This document shows positions 24,719 through 32,667 of a stretch of DNA of 64,000 nucleotides, piece by piece. Below the pieces are notes generated by a model. That model was given only the letters and a program-made list of their open reading frames with translations. It was not told where the DNA came from and searched no databases. Each line of letters starts with the position of its first letter. Position 1 is the first letter of the stretch. Source of the stretch: Lachnospiraceae bacterium (GTDB lineage Bacteria; Bacillota; Clostridia; Lachnospirales; Lachnospiraceae). Position numbers and translations under genes: made by a program. The stretch lies in contig RYVZ01000002.1 of the NCBI GenBank assembly GCA_003979345.1, positions 62,001-126,000 on the forward strand, written 5' to 3'.

Positions 24719-25453
24719 ATGGAACAAAAAGACAAGTATGAACGGAAGGATGAATATGACCGTGCGAATGATACGGCACGGGATGAGAACGGAAAGGAAA
24801 AGAAACCAAAACGCAAGATACTCGGTGTTGAGGGCGATCTCATCTACTTTATGACAAAGGCGGGGCATGTCATCATTCTGAATATGTTGTGGCTGGTGTC
24901 CTGTATACCGGTCTTTACGATCGGAACGGCGACGACGTCTCTGTATTACGCGATGATGAAGAATGTCCGCAGAAACCGCAGTTACCCGACAACGGAATAC
25001 TTTGCTTCCTTTAAGCGGACATTTTTTCCGGGAAGCATGCTGACGCTGGCATTGGCGGTATGGCTTTTTGTCCTGTACCATTTGATGGTGATCGCAACGG
25101 GGCAGGGTACGGAGATGGGCTTTTTCCTGAGCCGTGTCTATCTTGTGCTTATGGTGGTGACAGCGGCGATTGTGATCTATCTGTTTCCGGTTTTGTCCAG
25201 ATTTACGATGAAGCTGTCGTCGATGGTAAAGCTTTCGTTTGTCATGGCTGTGCGTTACATATACTTTACGGTGCCGATCCTTGCGGGGACGGCGTTGCTC
25301 GTATGGCTGATGTTTTTTCATTTATCTTATATGACGATTTTGGTCATACCGGGGGCGTGGTGCTATGTTTGTACATTCATGATTGAGCGGGCGCTGCGCA
25401 GATATATGCCAAAACCTGATGAAGGCAGTCTGGATGCATGGTATTACGAATAA
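24719..25453 (+). CDS. DUF624 (YesL-type) membrane protein
   Basis: A 244-residue membrane protein of the DUF624/YesL family, often encoded next to sugar ABC transporters in Firmicutes; its function is unknown. A charged, Lys/Asp-rich N-terminal tail of about 40 residues precedes four to five hydrophobic segments (about 50-75, 105-130, 140-160, 180-205). The motif FMTKAGHVIILNMLWLVSCI and then TIGTATTSLYYAMM is the family signature. It starts 3 bp after the mannanase stop with GGGAGG inside the end of that gene. A second DUF624 protein is encoded at 41032, so each importer has one. Confidence 0.85.
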   Translation: MEQKDKYERKDEYDRANDTARDENGKEKKPKRKILGVEGDLIYFMTKAGHVIILNMLWLVSCIPVFTIGTATTSLYYAMMKNVRRNRSYPTTEYFASFKRTFFPGSMLTLALAVWLFVLYHLMVIATGQGTEMGFFLSRVYLVLMVVTAAIVIYLFPVLSRFTMKLSSMVKLSFVMAVRYIYFTVPILAGTALLVWLMFFHLSYMTILVIPGAWCYVCTFMIERALRRYMPKPDEGSLDAWYYE

Positions 25454-25551
25454 GAATCCGCTAAGCAGATTCTTATCATAAAGAAGAGTTTCCAAAAGAA
25501 AGGATCCTTTCTTTTGGAGTATCAAATAATCTTTAGATTATTTGATACTCC
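25451..25551 (+). terminator. Three consecutive hairpins between DUF624 and binding protein
   Basis: Hairpin A: TAAGAATC with GATTCTTA (25451-25475). Hairpin B: a perfect 26-bp palindrome centred on GGATCC (25492-25517). Hairpin C: a 16-bp perfect stem with TTTA loop (25516-25551). B and C share two bases, so they compete. No T run follows C. The group could weaken read-through or shield the 3' end of the mannanase mRNA. The rest of the gap to 25669 shows nothing else. Confidence 0.6.
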
Positions 25552-25669
25552 TTGGGCTTGAAAAGCGGGGCGGGAACGGTTGGAAAAAAGAAAATAAAAT
25601 CTTAGGGATAGATCATTTTTTCACTTGCAGATCTGAAAAACGGCGCAGTGATGCGGGTGATGGAAAGGT

Positions 25670-28600
25670 GTGGGTATCAAGATGAAACAGGGAAAAACGA
25701 ACAGGAAATGGATGGCGGCGGTATTGACGGTGGCAGAGCTTTTCAGCGTCCTGCAGCTTGCGGCGCTGAATGTCAAGGCGGAACCCCTGATGACGCAGGA
25801 GGAATGCAGGGATGTTGTCAGCACCTACTCTGTGACCGACTCCGTTCCGGGCTACAGCGAGTATTTAGAAGCGCATGCAGGCGCCGCACGCCCGCAGCAG
25901 GAAATTACGGTGGATGCAGGCAGTTATAGCTGCTATATGGAGAACGACGCCGAAGTGACGCCGGAAATCTATTCCGATTATGAGGGAATGACCGGCGACG
26001 CGCTTCTGACAACGGAGAGTGCATATGTCGAGTATCAGGTGGATGTACCTGAGTCAGGGCTTTATGAGCTTGCGCTTGAATATTATCCGGTGGAAGGAAA
26101 GAATTCTGAAATCCAGAGAAGTATTTTCGTGGACGGCGTTCTTCCTTACGGAGAGTTGTCGCTTGTTGAATTTCCGCGTATATGGTCAACGGACATCGCC
26201 CAGGCGAGCTTCGAAGACGGAATTTATGATGTGGAGTGGGCGCGGGACATTCAGGGCAATGACAGAAAGCCTACCGCGATTGAGATCCCGGAGTGGACGG
26301 TCGCAAATTGTTATGATAACAACGGCTATATCACGGAGCCGTTATCCCTTTATCTTGAACAGGGCGTACATACGATCACGATCAATTCGCAGAGAGAGCC
26401 GATGCTTCTGCGCAGACTGATTTTATCTAACAGCGCGTCGGTTCAAAGCTACGCTGAGGTGAAGGCGGCTTGGGATGCGCAGGGCGTACAGCCGACCAGC
26501 GGACAGAACGTGATGATCCAGGCGGAGAATGCAACAAAGACATCTTCCCAGATGCTGTATCCGAAGCAGGATCAGTCCTCACCGGCAGTATCGCCGAGCA
26601 GCGCAAAGGCGCTCCTTAACAACAGTATCGGCGGGGAGAGCTGGAGCGATGCCGGACAGTGGATCGAGTGGGAGTTTTCCGTGCCGGAATCCGGATATTA
26701 CGAAATCTCCATGTTTGATAAACAGAGCTTTATGCGTGGTATCTATGTATCGCGTAAGATCAGTATTGACGGCGTTGTGCCGTTTGCAGAAATGTCGGAT
26801 TACGGCTTTACCTATGCATCCAACTGGCGCATGGATACGCTGGAGGACGCGGAGGGGAATCCGTATCAATTTTATTTAGAGGCAGGGACACACACGCTCC
26901 GCATGGAGGTCGTGCTCGGCGAGTTTTCGAGTGTCATTGCCGAGGTGCAGGACTGTGTTTCCCAGTTAAATGCTATTTACAGAAAACTGATCCGTATAAC
27001 AGGCGTGAGCCCTGATACCTACCGTGATTATCAGATTGCGGCATCCTTGCCGGGACTGGCCGATGAGATGACGGTCGTGCGCGATCAGCTCAATCACGCG
27101 ATTGCGGCGCTGCGTGAAGCGGCGGGCGGTTCTTCCGATAAGGAGACGGTACTGATTACGATGCGCGATCAGCTTGATTATCTGATTAAAGATGAAGAGC
27201 GCTTCGTGAAGGTCGTTGCCACCTATAAGCAGAATGTCCGTGCGTGCGGTAATTGGATCACGCAGGTTATCAGCCAGCCGTTGCAGCTTGACCGCATTTT
27301 CATCCGTTCTTCGGATGTGACGAATAAAGTTTCTTCCAATTCATTTTGGGATAAGCTCGTATACGAGATCAAGAGATTGTTCTACTCGTTCGTGATCGAT
27401 TACAACTCTCTCGGAGCGACCGGAGAGTCGGGAAAAGATACGAAGGAGATCACGCTTTGGGTCGGAACCGGTCGTGACCAGGCGAACGTAATCCGCTCAC
27501 TGATCGATTCCACGTTTACCAGTGAGACGGGCATTAACGTAAATGTACAGCTTGTGGATATGAATACGCTGTTGCGTGCGGAGCTTGCGGGAGAAGGCCC
27601 CGATGTCGCGATACAGGTTGCAAATACGAACGGAATAGCCGGAGCGGTGCTGGCAACGGGAAATGATACGCCGGTCAATTACGGACTGCGCAATGCCGTG
27701 TTGGATTTAACACAGTTCTCCGACTTTAATGAAGTGGCTTCGAGATTTTATCCGAGCGCTCTGACTGCATTCTCCTTTGACGGTGCGACCTATGCGCTGC
27801 CGGAGACGCAGACCTTCCCGGTTATGTTCTACCGTAAAGATATTTTGGCAGAGCTTGGATTAGAGATTCCCGAGACATGGGACGATGTAAAAGTGATCAT
27901 GTCCGTGCTTGCCAAGAATCAGATGGAGTTCGGCATGCTGCCGACCGAGCAGATTTTTGCAATGCTCCTTTATCAGAACGGCGGGGAATATTACAACGAG
28001 GGCGGTATTTCGTCGGCGCTGGATTCCGATATCGCAGTCAATACATTTAAGGAGTATTGTGAATACTACACGGATTACGGACTGGATAAGACAACGAGTG
28101 TGGAAGAGCGGTTCCGTACCGGAGAATGTCCGATCATCATTGCAGATTATACGGTATACAACAATTTGGAAGTATCCGCACCGGATATTGCGGGACTGTG
28201 GGATTTCACGATCGTTCCCGGAACGGTGCAGGCGGACGGTACGGTCGATCACTCCGTCGGATGTACAGGTCTTGCGAGCCTGATCATGGCGGATACCGAT
28301 GAACCCGATGCGTGCTGGGAGTTTATAAAATGGTGGACCTCTGCCGATGTACAGACACTATTTGACCGCGAGATGGAGTCGCTCATGGGTTCTGCGGCAC
28401 GTGTTGCGACAGCTAATCAGGAGGCATTCGGACGCATGCCGTGGAAGGTGGATACTTATGAGGCGCTCGCAGAGGCGTTTACATGGGTGAAAGGAATTCC
28501 TCAGGTACCGGGCGGTTACTATTCGTGGCGTAATGTCAACAATGCATTCTATACGGTAACGACGAAGACAGATACCGCGTCACCGAGAGAGGAATTGATG

Positions 28601-28693
28601 GATAAGGTGCTCTACATCAACGATGAGATCACCTATAAGAGAAAAGAATTTGATCTGATCACATTGGAAGATTTAGAGGGGGAGGGCAATTAA
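25670..28693 (+). CDS. Large extracellular solute-binding protein with two carbohydrate-binding-like domains
   Basis: A 1007-residue exported protein. A Sec signal sequence (about 15-37, ending VKA) is not followed by a lipobox Cys. Two beta-rich modules follow (about 50-260 and 285-425), both with EYQVDVPESGLYEL / EWEFSVPESGYYEI-type strands like CBM35-related domains. A helical spacer (about 430-560) leads to a family 1 ABC sugar-binding domain (about 585-1007, ITLWVGTGRDQANVIRSLID start; WEFIKWWTSADVQ near the end). It is twice the usual size. GTG at 25670 is used; ATG at 25682 is an alternative start. Permease genes follow immediately. It probably captures mannooligosaccharides. Confidence 0.88.
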   Translation: MGIKMKQGKTNRKWMAAVLTVAELFSVLQLAALNVKAEPLMTQEECRDVVSTYSVTDSVPGYSEYLEAHAGAARPQQEITVDAGSYSCYMENDAEVTPEIYSDYEGMTGDALLTTESAYVEYQVDVPESGLYELALEYYPVEGKNSEIQRSIFVDGVLPYGELSLVEFPRIWSTDIAQASFEDGIYDVEWARDIQGNDRKPTAIEIPEWTVANCYDNNGYITEPLSLYLEQGVHTITINSQREPMLLRRLILSNSASVQSYAEVKAAWDAQGVQPTSGQNVMIQAENATKTSSQMLYPKQDQSSPAVSPSSAKALLNNSIGGESWSDAGQWIEWEFSVPESGYYEISMFDKQSFMRGIYVSRKISIDGVVPFAEMSDYGFTYASNWRMDTLEDAEGNPYQFYLEAGTHTLRMEVVLGEFSSVIAEVQDCVSQLNAIYRKLIRITGVSPDTYRDYQIAASLPGLADEMTVVRDQLNHAIAALREAAGGSSDKETVLITMRDQLDYLIKDEERFVKVVATYKQNVRACGNWITQVISQPLQLDRIFIRSSDVTNKVSSNSFWDKLVYEIKRLFYSFVIDYNSLGATGESGKDTKEITLWVGTGRDQANVIRSLIDSTFTSETGINVNVQLVDMNTLLRAELAGEGPDVAIQVANTNGIAGAVLATGNDTPVNYGLRNAVLDLTQFSDFNEVASRFYPSALTAFSFDGATYALPETQTFPVMFYRKDILAELGLEIPETWDDVKVIMSVLAKNQMEFGMLPTEQIFAMLLYQNGGEYYNEGGISSALDSDIAVNTFKEYCEYYTDYGLDKTTSVEERFRTGECPIIIADYTVYNNLEVSAPDIAGLWDFTIVPGTVQADGTVDHSVGCTGLASLIMADTDEPDACWEFIKWWTSADVQTLFDREMESLMGSAARVATANQEAFGRMPWKVDTYEALAEAFTWVKGIPQVPGGYYSWRNVNNAFYTVTTKTDTASPREELMDKVLYINDEITYKRKEFDLITLEDLEGEGN

Positions 28694-29623
28694 ATGGCAT
28701 CAAAGGAAGCTTTGGAAGTAGCCAGAAAACAGGGAACGCTTGGCTACCGGATCAAGAAAAACAAATCCTGCTATATCATGATGGCGCCGTACTTCATCCT
28801 GTTCTTCCTGTTTACGGTGCTTCCGGTGCTAATGTCGATCGCATTGAGCTTTACCTACTTTAATATGCTGGAGTGGCCGACATTTAACGGATGGAACAAT
28901 TATGTGAAGCTGCTATTAGAAGACGATATTTTCCTTGTCTCTCTAAAGAACACCCTGATCTTCGCCGTGGTGACCGGACCGGTCAGTTATTTTCTCTGTC
29001 TCATGTTCGCGTGGATCATCAACGAATTTTCAAGTAAGGTCAGAACATTGCTTACCCTGATCTTCTATGCGCCGTCCATCTGCGGTAACGCTTATATGGT
29101 ATGGCAGCTGATTCTCTCAAGTGACCGTTACGGGTACTTGAACGGTATTCTGATCAAGCTTGGCGTGATCAATGAACAGAAGCTGTGGATGCAGGATGCG
29201 AAGTTCATTCTTCCGTGCCTGATCGTCGTACAGCTCTGGCTCTCGCTTGGTACCGGCTTCCTTTCGTTCATTGCCGGTCTTCAGACGGTGGATAAGAGCT
29301 TGTATGAGGCGGCGGCTTTGGACGGCGTCAAGAACCGCTGGCAGGAGCTGTGGTATGTAACGCTTCCTTCCATGAAACCGCAGTTAATGTTCGGTGCGGT
29401 TATGCAGATCACACAGTCGTTTGCCGTGGCGGATATTTCGATACAGCTTGCCGGAAACCCGTCGGTCAACTACGCAGGCGCGACAGTCGTCACGCACCTT
29501 TTGGATTACGGTTCGACGAGATTTGATATGGGTTATGCTTCGGCAATCGCAACCGTACTGTTCCTGCTCATGGTCGGCACGAACAAACTGGTACAAAGAA
29601 TATTGAGAAGGGTGGGAGATTAA
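28694..29623 (+). CDS. ABC sugar importer permease, MalF type (system 1)
   Basis: A 309-residue inner-membrane permease with six hydrophobic segments, the first at about 27-50. The conserved EAA loop that contacts the ATPase reads YEAAALDGVKNRWQELWYVTLPSM near residue 205. The start codon follows the stop of the binding protein without a gap, and the MalG-type partner starts right after. With the 1007-residue binding protein it forms one importer for mannan oligosaccharides. No ATPase gene is present; in Firmicutes such importers share a MsmX-type ATPase encoded elsewhere. Confidence 0.93.
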   Translation: MASKEALEVARKQGTLGYRIKKNKSCYIMMAPYFILFFLFTVLPVLMSIALSFTYFNMLEWPTFNGWNNYVKLLLEDDIFLVSLKNTLIFAVVTGPVSYFLCLMFAWIINEFSSKVRTLLTLIFYAPSICGNAYMVWQLILSSDRYGYLNGILIKLGVINEQKLWMQDAKFILPCLIVVQLWLSLGTGFLSFIAGLQTVDKSLYEAAALDGVKNRWQELWYVTLPSMKPQLMFGAVMQITQSFAVADISIQLAGNPSVNYAGATVVTHLLDYGSTRFDMGYASAIATVLFLLMVGTNKLVQRILRRVGD

Positions 29624-30520
29624 GTGGCAAAGACAGCGACAAAGACGAAAAAGAAATATCGTTTTTTTAAGCCAAGGGAAAAGAAGCTGAACCGTTCCGT
29701 GGCGGGAAACGGCATCCTGTTCTTTATCATGGGAATCTGCGGTGTATTTATGGCGCTGCCGCTTGTCATGATCATCAACAACTGCTTAAAGCCACTGGAT
29801 GAGCTATTCCAGTATCCGCCGAAGATTTTTGTGCGGAACCCTACATTTGAGAACTTCACGGATCTGTTTACGGTCATGAGCGATTCGTGGGTGCCGTTTT
29901 CGAGATACATATTAAATACGATCATCATCACGGGAGCCGGCACGGTCCTTCATGTCATCTTTGCCTCCCTCGCGGCATATCCGCTGGCGAAGCATGAGTT
30001 TCCGGGTAAAAGCATCCTGTTCAACATGGTCGTGCTTTCCATGATGTTCTCATGGACGGTTACACAGACGCCGAACTACATGATCATCAGCTGGCTTGGC
30101 ATCAATAACAATTATCTGGCACTTATTTTACCGGCGTGTCAGTACGGTATGGGACTTTACCTGATGAAACAGTTCATGGAACAGCTTCCGACGACGCTGA
30201 TGGAGTCGGCAAGACTGGACGGTGCGAGCGAGTTTCAGGTATTTTGGAAGATTGTCATGCCGAACGTAAAACCTGCGTGGCTGACGCTTGCGATCTTCCA
30301 GTTCCAGCAGATGTGGGGTAACACGGGATCGATGTTCCTTCGGGATGAGCAGTTAAAGCCGATGCAGTTTGCCTTACAGCAGATTGCAGCCGGAGGTACG
30401 GCGAGAGCCGGGGCATCTGCAGCCGTTACGTTTGTTATTGCGGCGGTGCCGATCATCTTCTTCCTTGCGTGTCAGAGCAACGTATTAGAGACGATGACGA
30501 CATCCGGTATGAAAGACTGA
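29624..30520 (+). CDS. ABC sugar importer permease, MalG type (system 1)
   Basis: A 298-residue permease with six membrane segments and a Lys-rich N-terminal tail. The EAA loop is MESARLDGASEFQVFWKIVMPNVKP near residue 190. The start is GTG immediately after the stop of the previous gene (TAAGTG), with GGTGGGAG upstream. It pairs with the MalF-type permease to form the channel of system 1. The NHL-TPR gene follows after 14 bp, so the membrane cassette downstream is probably co-transcribed. Confidence 0.93.
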   Translation: MAKTATKTKKKYRFFKPREKKLNRSVAGNGILFFIMGICGVFMALPLVMIINNCLKPLDELFQYPPKIFVRNPTFENFTDLFTVMSDSWVPFSRYILNTIIITGAGTVLHVIFASLAAYPLAKHEFPGKSILFNMVVLSMMFSWTVTQTPNYMIISWLGINNNYLALILPACQYGMGLYLMKQFMEQLPTTLMESARLDGASEFQVFWKIVMPNVKPAWLTLAIFQFQQMWGNTGSMFLRDEQLKPMQFALQQIAAGGTARAGASAAVTFVIAAVPIIFFLACQSNVLETMTTSGMKD

Positions 30521-30534
30521 TGGGAGGGAGCGCT

Positions 30535-32022
30535 ATGAAAAAGAAAAATCTGATCAAAAGAACTGCCGCTGCCCTTCTTGCGGCAACAGTGCTCTTGCTT
30601 GTGCCGGCTGAGGCGGTGCAGGCGGAAGAACTTCCGTATGATACATACAATTATAATTACCGCCAAGAGTTTGTGATCACACCGGCAGCATATGTGCCGA
30701 ACGGCTCCGTGACAGGTTTGAGCGTCGGGACGACCGATTTTAAGGAACCGCAGGATTTCTGCGTGGCGCCGGACGGACTCATCTACGTGGCGGATACAGG
30801 AAATAACCGGATCGTGGTCTTAAATCATGAGATGAACGAAGTGGTGAGGGAGATCGCCACATTTGACAGGAACGGAACAGCGGATACCTTTAATGCACCT
30901 TATGGCGTGTGCGTTTCTGAGAATATGGAGCTTTACATTGCGGATTCCAATAACAGAAGAATCGTTGTTCTGACGCCGGAAGGCGAGTTTATCAAGATCG
31001 TAGATAACCCCCAGTCAGAGATTCTGGATGATAATTTTGAATTTATTCCTTTGAAGGTAACCGTGGATTATGCGGATCGTATCTATGCTATTGTGAAAAA
31101 TGCGTTTGAGGGAATCTTGGTATTTGAGAGTAACGGCGATTTTACCGGATACTTTGGGACGATCGAAGTAAGCATTTCGTTGTGGGAGAAGTTCTGGAGA
31201 CGGCTTGCGAGCAAAGAGGAACGCTCCAAATCACAGCTCTATATCCCGACCGAGTTTACGGGCATTGACGTCGATGACGGCGGATTCATTTATGCATCCA
31301 ATATTGATCCGGATGGCAAGCAGGCGGTCAGACGGCTTAACCCGCAGGGAAAGGATGTCATTCAAAAAGGGGAAAACGGAAATGTCGGCGGCGATATTCT
31401 TACCGGCATGTACGGCGATTACAGCGGTCCGTCCCAGATCACGGATGTGGTATACCGCGATAAAGGAATCTATTCGCTGTTAGACAGAAGGCGCGGACGT
31501 ATTTTCACTTATGATAAGGAAGGGAATCTTCTCTATATTTTCGGTGGCGTCGGGTCGCAGGAAGGAACGTTCAATGTACCGGTTGCGATAGAATCGATTG
31601 ACGGAGAGATCATCGTACTTGACGCTTATTACGGAGCAATCATGAGGTTCTCGGAAACGCGTTATGGCAAGTTGATCAACGAGGCAGTCGGTCTGCGGTT
31701 TGACGGTGATGAGACCGAGGCGATCGAGAAATGGCAGGAGGTATTGCGGTTAGACGCCAACAATGAGCTTGCCAATACCGGTATCGGAAAAGCATATCTG
31801 ACTGCAGGAAATAACCGTCTTGCGATGGAATATCTGGAGCTTGGCATGAACCGGAAATATTATTCGATCGCATGGAAACGGTACCGGAACGAGCTGCTGG
31901 CAAAGAACATGAATATTATCATGACCGTGGTGGTCGTATTGATCATTCTTTGGGTGGTATATAAGAAATGGCGTAAGAAAAAACGCGGAAAAGCAGTCGA
32001 AAAGGAAGGAGGGCTTCTCTGA
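30535..32022 (+). CDS. Membrane-anchored NHL-repeat and TPR protein
   Basis: A 495-residue exported protein. Signal sequence (about 9-27, ending VQAEE), then an NHL-type beta-propeller (about 40-385) with blades such as FCVAPDGLIYVADTGNNRIVVL and VCVSENMELYIADSNNRRIVVL. A short TPR-like region (about 395-455, AIEKWQEVLRLDANNELANTG) and one C-terminal membrane helix (about 462-480) with a basic tail follow. The propeller would face outside. GGGAGGG precedes the ATG. The next gene starts within its stop codon. The function is unknown; the neighbours suggest a partner of the sugar importers, perhaps a scaffold or sensor. Confidence 0.8.
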   Translation: MKKKNLIKRTAAALLAATVLLLVPAEAVQAEELPYDTYNYNYRQEFVITPAAYVPNGSVTGLSVGTTDFKEPQDFCVAPDGLIYVADTGNNRIVVLNHEMNEVVREIATFDRNGTADTFNAPYGVCVSENMELYIADSNNRRIVVLTPEGEFIKIVDNPQSEILDDNFEFIPLKVTVDYADRIYAIVKNAFEGILVFESNGDFTGYFGTIEVSISLWEKFWRRLASKEERSKSQLYIPTEFTGIDVDDGGFIYASNIDPDGKQAVRRLNPQGKDVIQKGENGNVGGDILTGMYGDYSGPSQITDVVYRDKGIYSLLDRRRGRIFTYDKEGNLLYIFGGVGSQEGTFNVPVAIESIDGEIIVLDAYYGAIMRFSETRYGKLINEAVGLRFDGDETEAIEKWQEVLRLDANNELANTGIGKAYLTAGNNRLAMEYLELGMNRKYYSIAWKRYRNELLAKNMNIIMTVVVVLIILWVVYKKWRKKKRGKAVEKEGGLL

Positions 32023-32654
32023 TGAAACAGTTATTTTCCAAGGAGAAATGGAAATATGCGTTTTATACCGTAAGTCATCCGGCTGACGGGTATTATGAGA
32101 TCCGGCACAGGGAACGCGGAAGCGTGCCGATCGCGATCCTGCTTGTCATCCTCTTTTCCATCAGCTTTTCCATTAACCGTATATCGGCAAGCTTCATTGT
32201 CAATGATGTGGATCCGATGACGGTCAATCTGCTGAGCGAGCTGGTATCGGTCCTGCTGCTGTATCTGCTGTTCTGCGTCGGCAACTGGTCGATCACCTGT
32301 CTGATGAACGGAGAAGGCAGATTAAAGGATATAGCGATCGCGCTGGGCTATGCAATGATCCCGATGATCATCTGCATGAATATAGGAACGATCTTCAGCC
32401 ATGCGGTAGCGGCGGACGAGGGTGCATTCTATGTGATGATCATAGGGATTGGCATTGCCTACGGGGTATTCATGATGCTGATCGGTGTTATGGAGGTTCA
32501 CAATTATACGTTAGGAAAGACATTGCTCACGATTTTTCTCACCTTTGTGGCAATCTTCATCATTATATTTGTGGTACTGCTGGTAGGAGATCTGATCAAT
32601 CAGGTATACAGTTTCTTCTACAGTATCTATCAGGAACTGATATTCAGGTCATAG
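32022..32654 (+). CDS. Yip1-family integral membrane protein
   Basis: A 210-residue protein with five hydrophobic segments (about 35-52, 70-92, 108-128, 138-160, 170-195) and the N-terminal pattern HPADGYYEIRHRERGS common to bacterial Yip1-domain proteins. It starts within the stop codon of the NHL-TPR gene (TGATG) and ends 13 bp before the DUF5696 gene, so the three form a tight unit. The role in bacteria is unknown. It is placed with importer genes in several Firmicutes as far as I know, so a membrane partner of the cassette is a guess. Confidence 0.75.
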   Translation: MKQLFSKEKWKYAFYTVSHPADGYYEIRHRERGSVPIAILLVILFSISFSINRISASFIVNDVDPMTVNLLSELVSVLLLYLLFCVGNWSITCLMNGEGRLKDIAIALGYAMIPMIICMNIGTIFSHAVAADEGAFYVMIIGIGIAYGVFMMLIGVMEVHNYTLGKTLLTIFLTFVAIFIIIFVVLLVGDLINQVYSFFYSIYQELIFRS

Positions 32655-32667
32655 GGGAGGGCATAAG

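Noticed and set aside
24629..25321. Minus-strand open frame of 230 codons opposite DUF624
   Set aside because: Composition is highly basic and repetitive (His/Arg/Lys), typical of antisense reading of a membrane protein gene.
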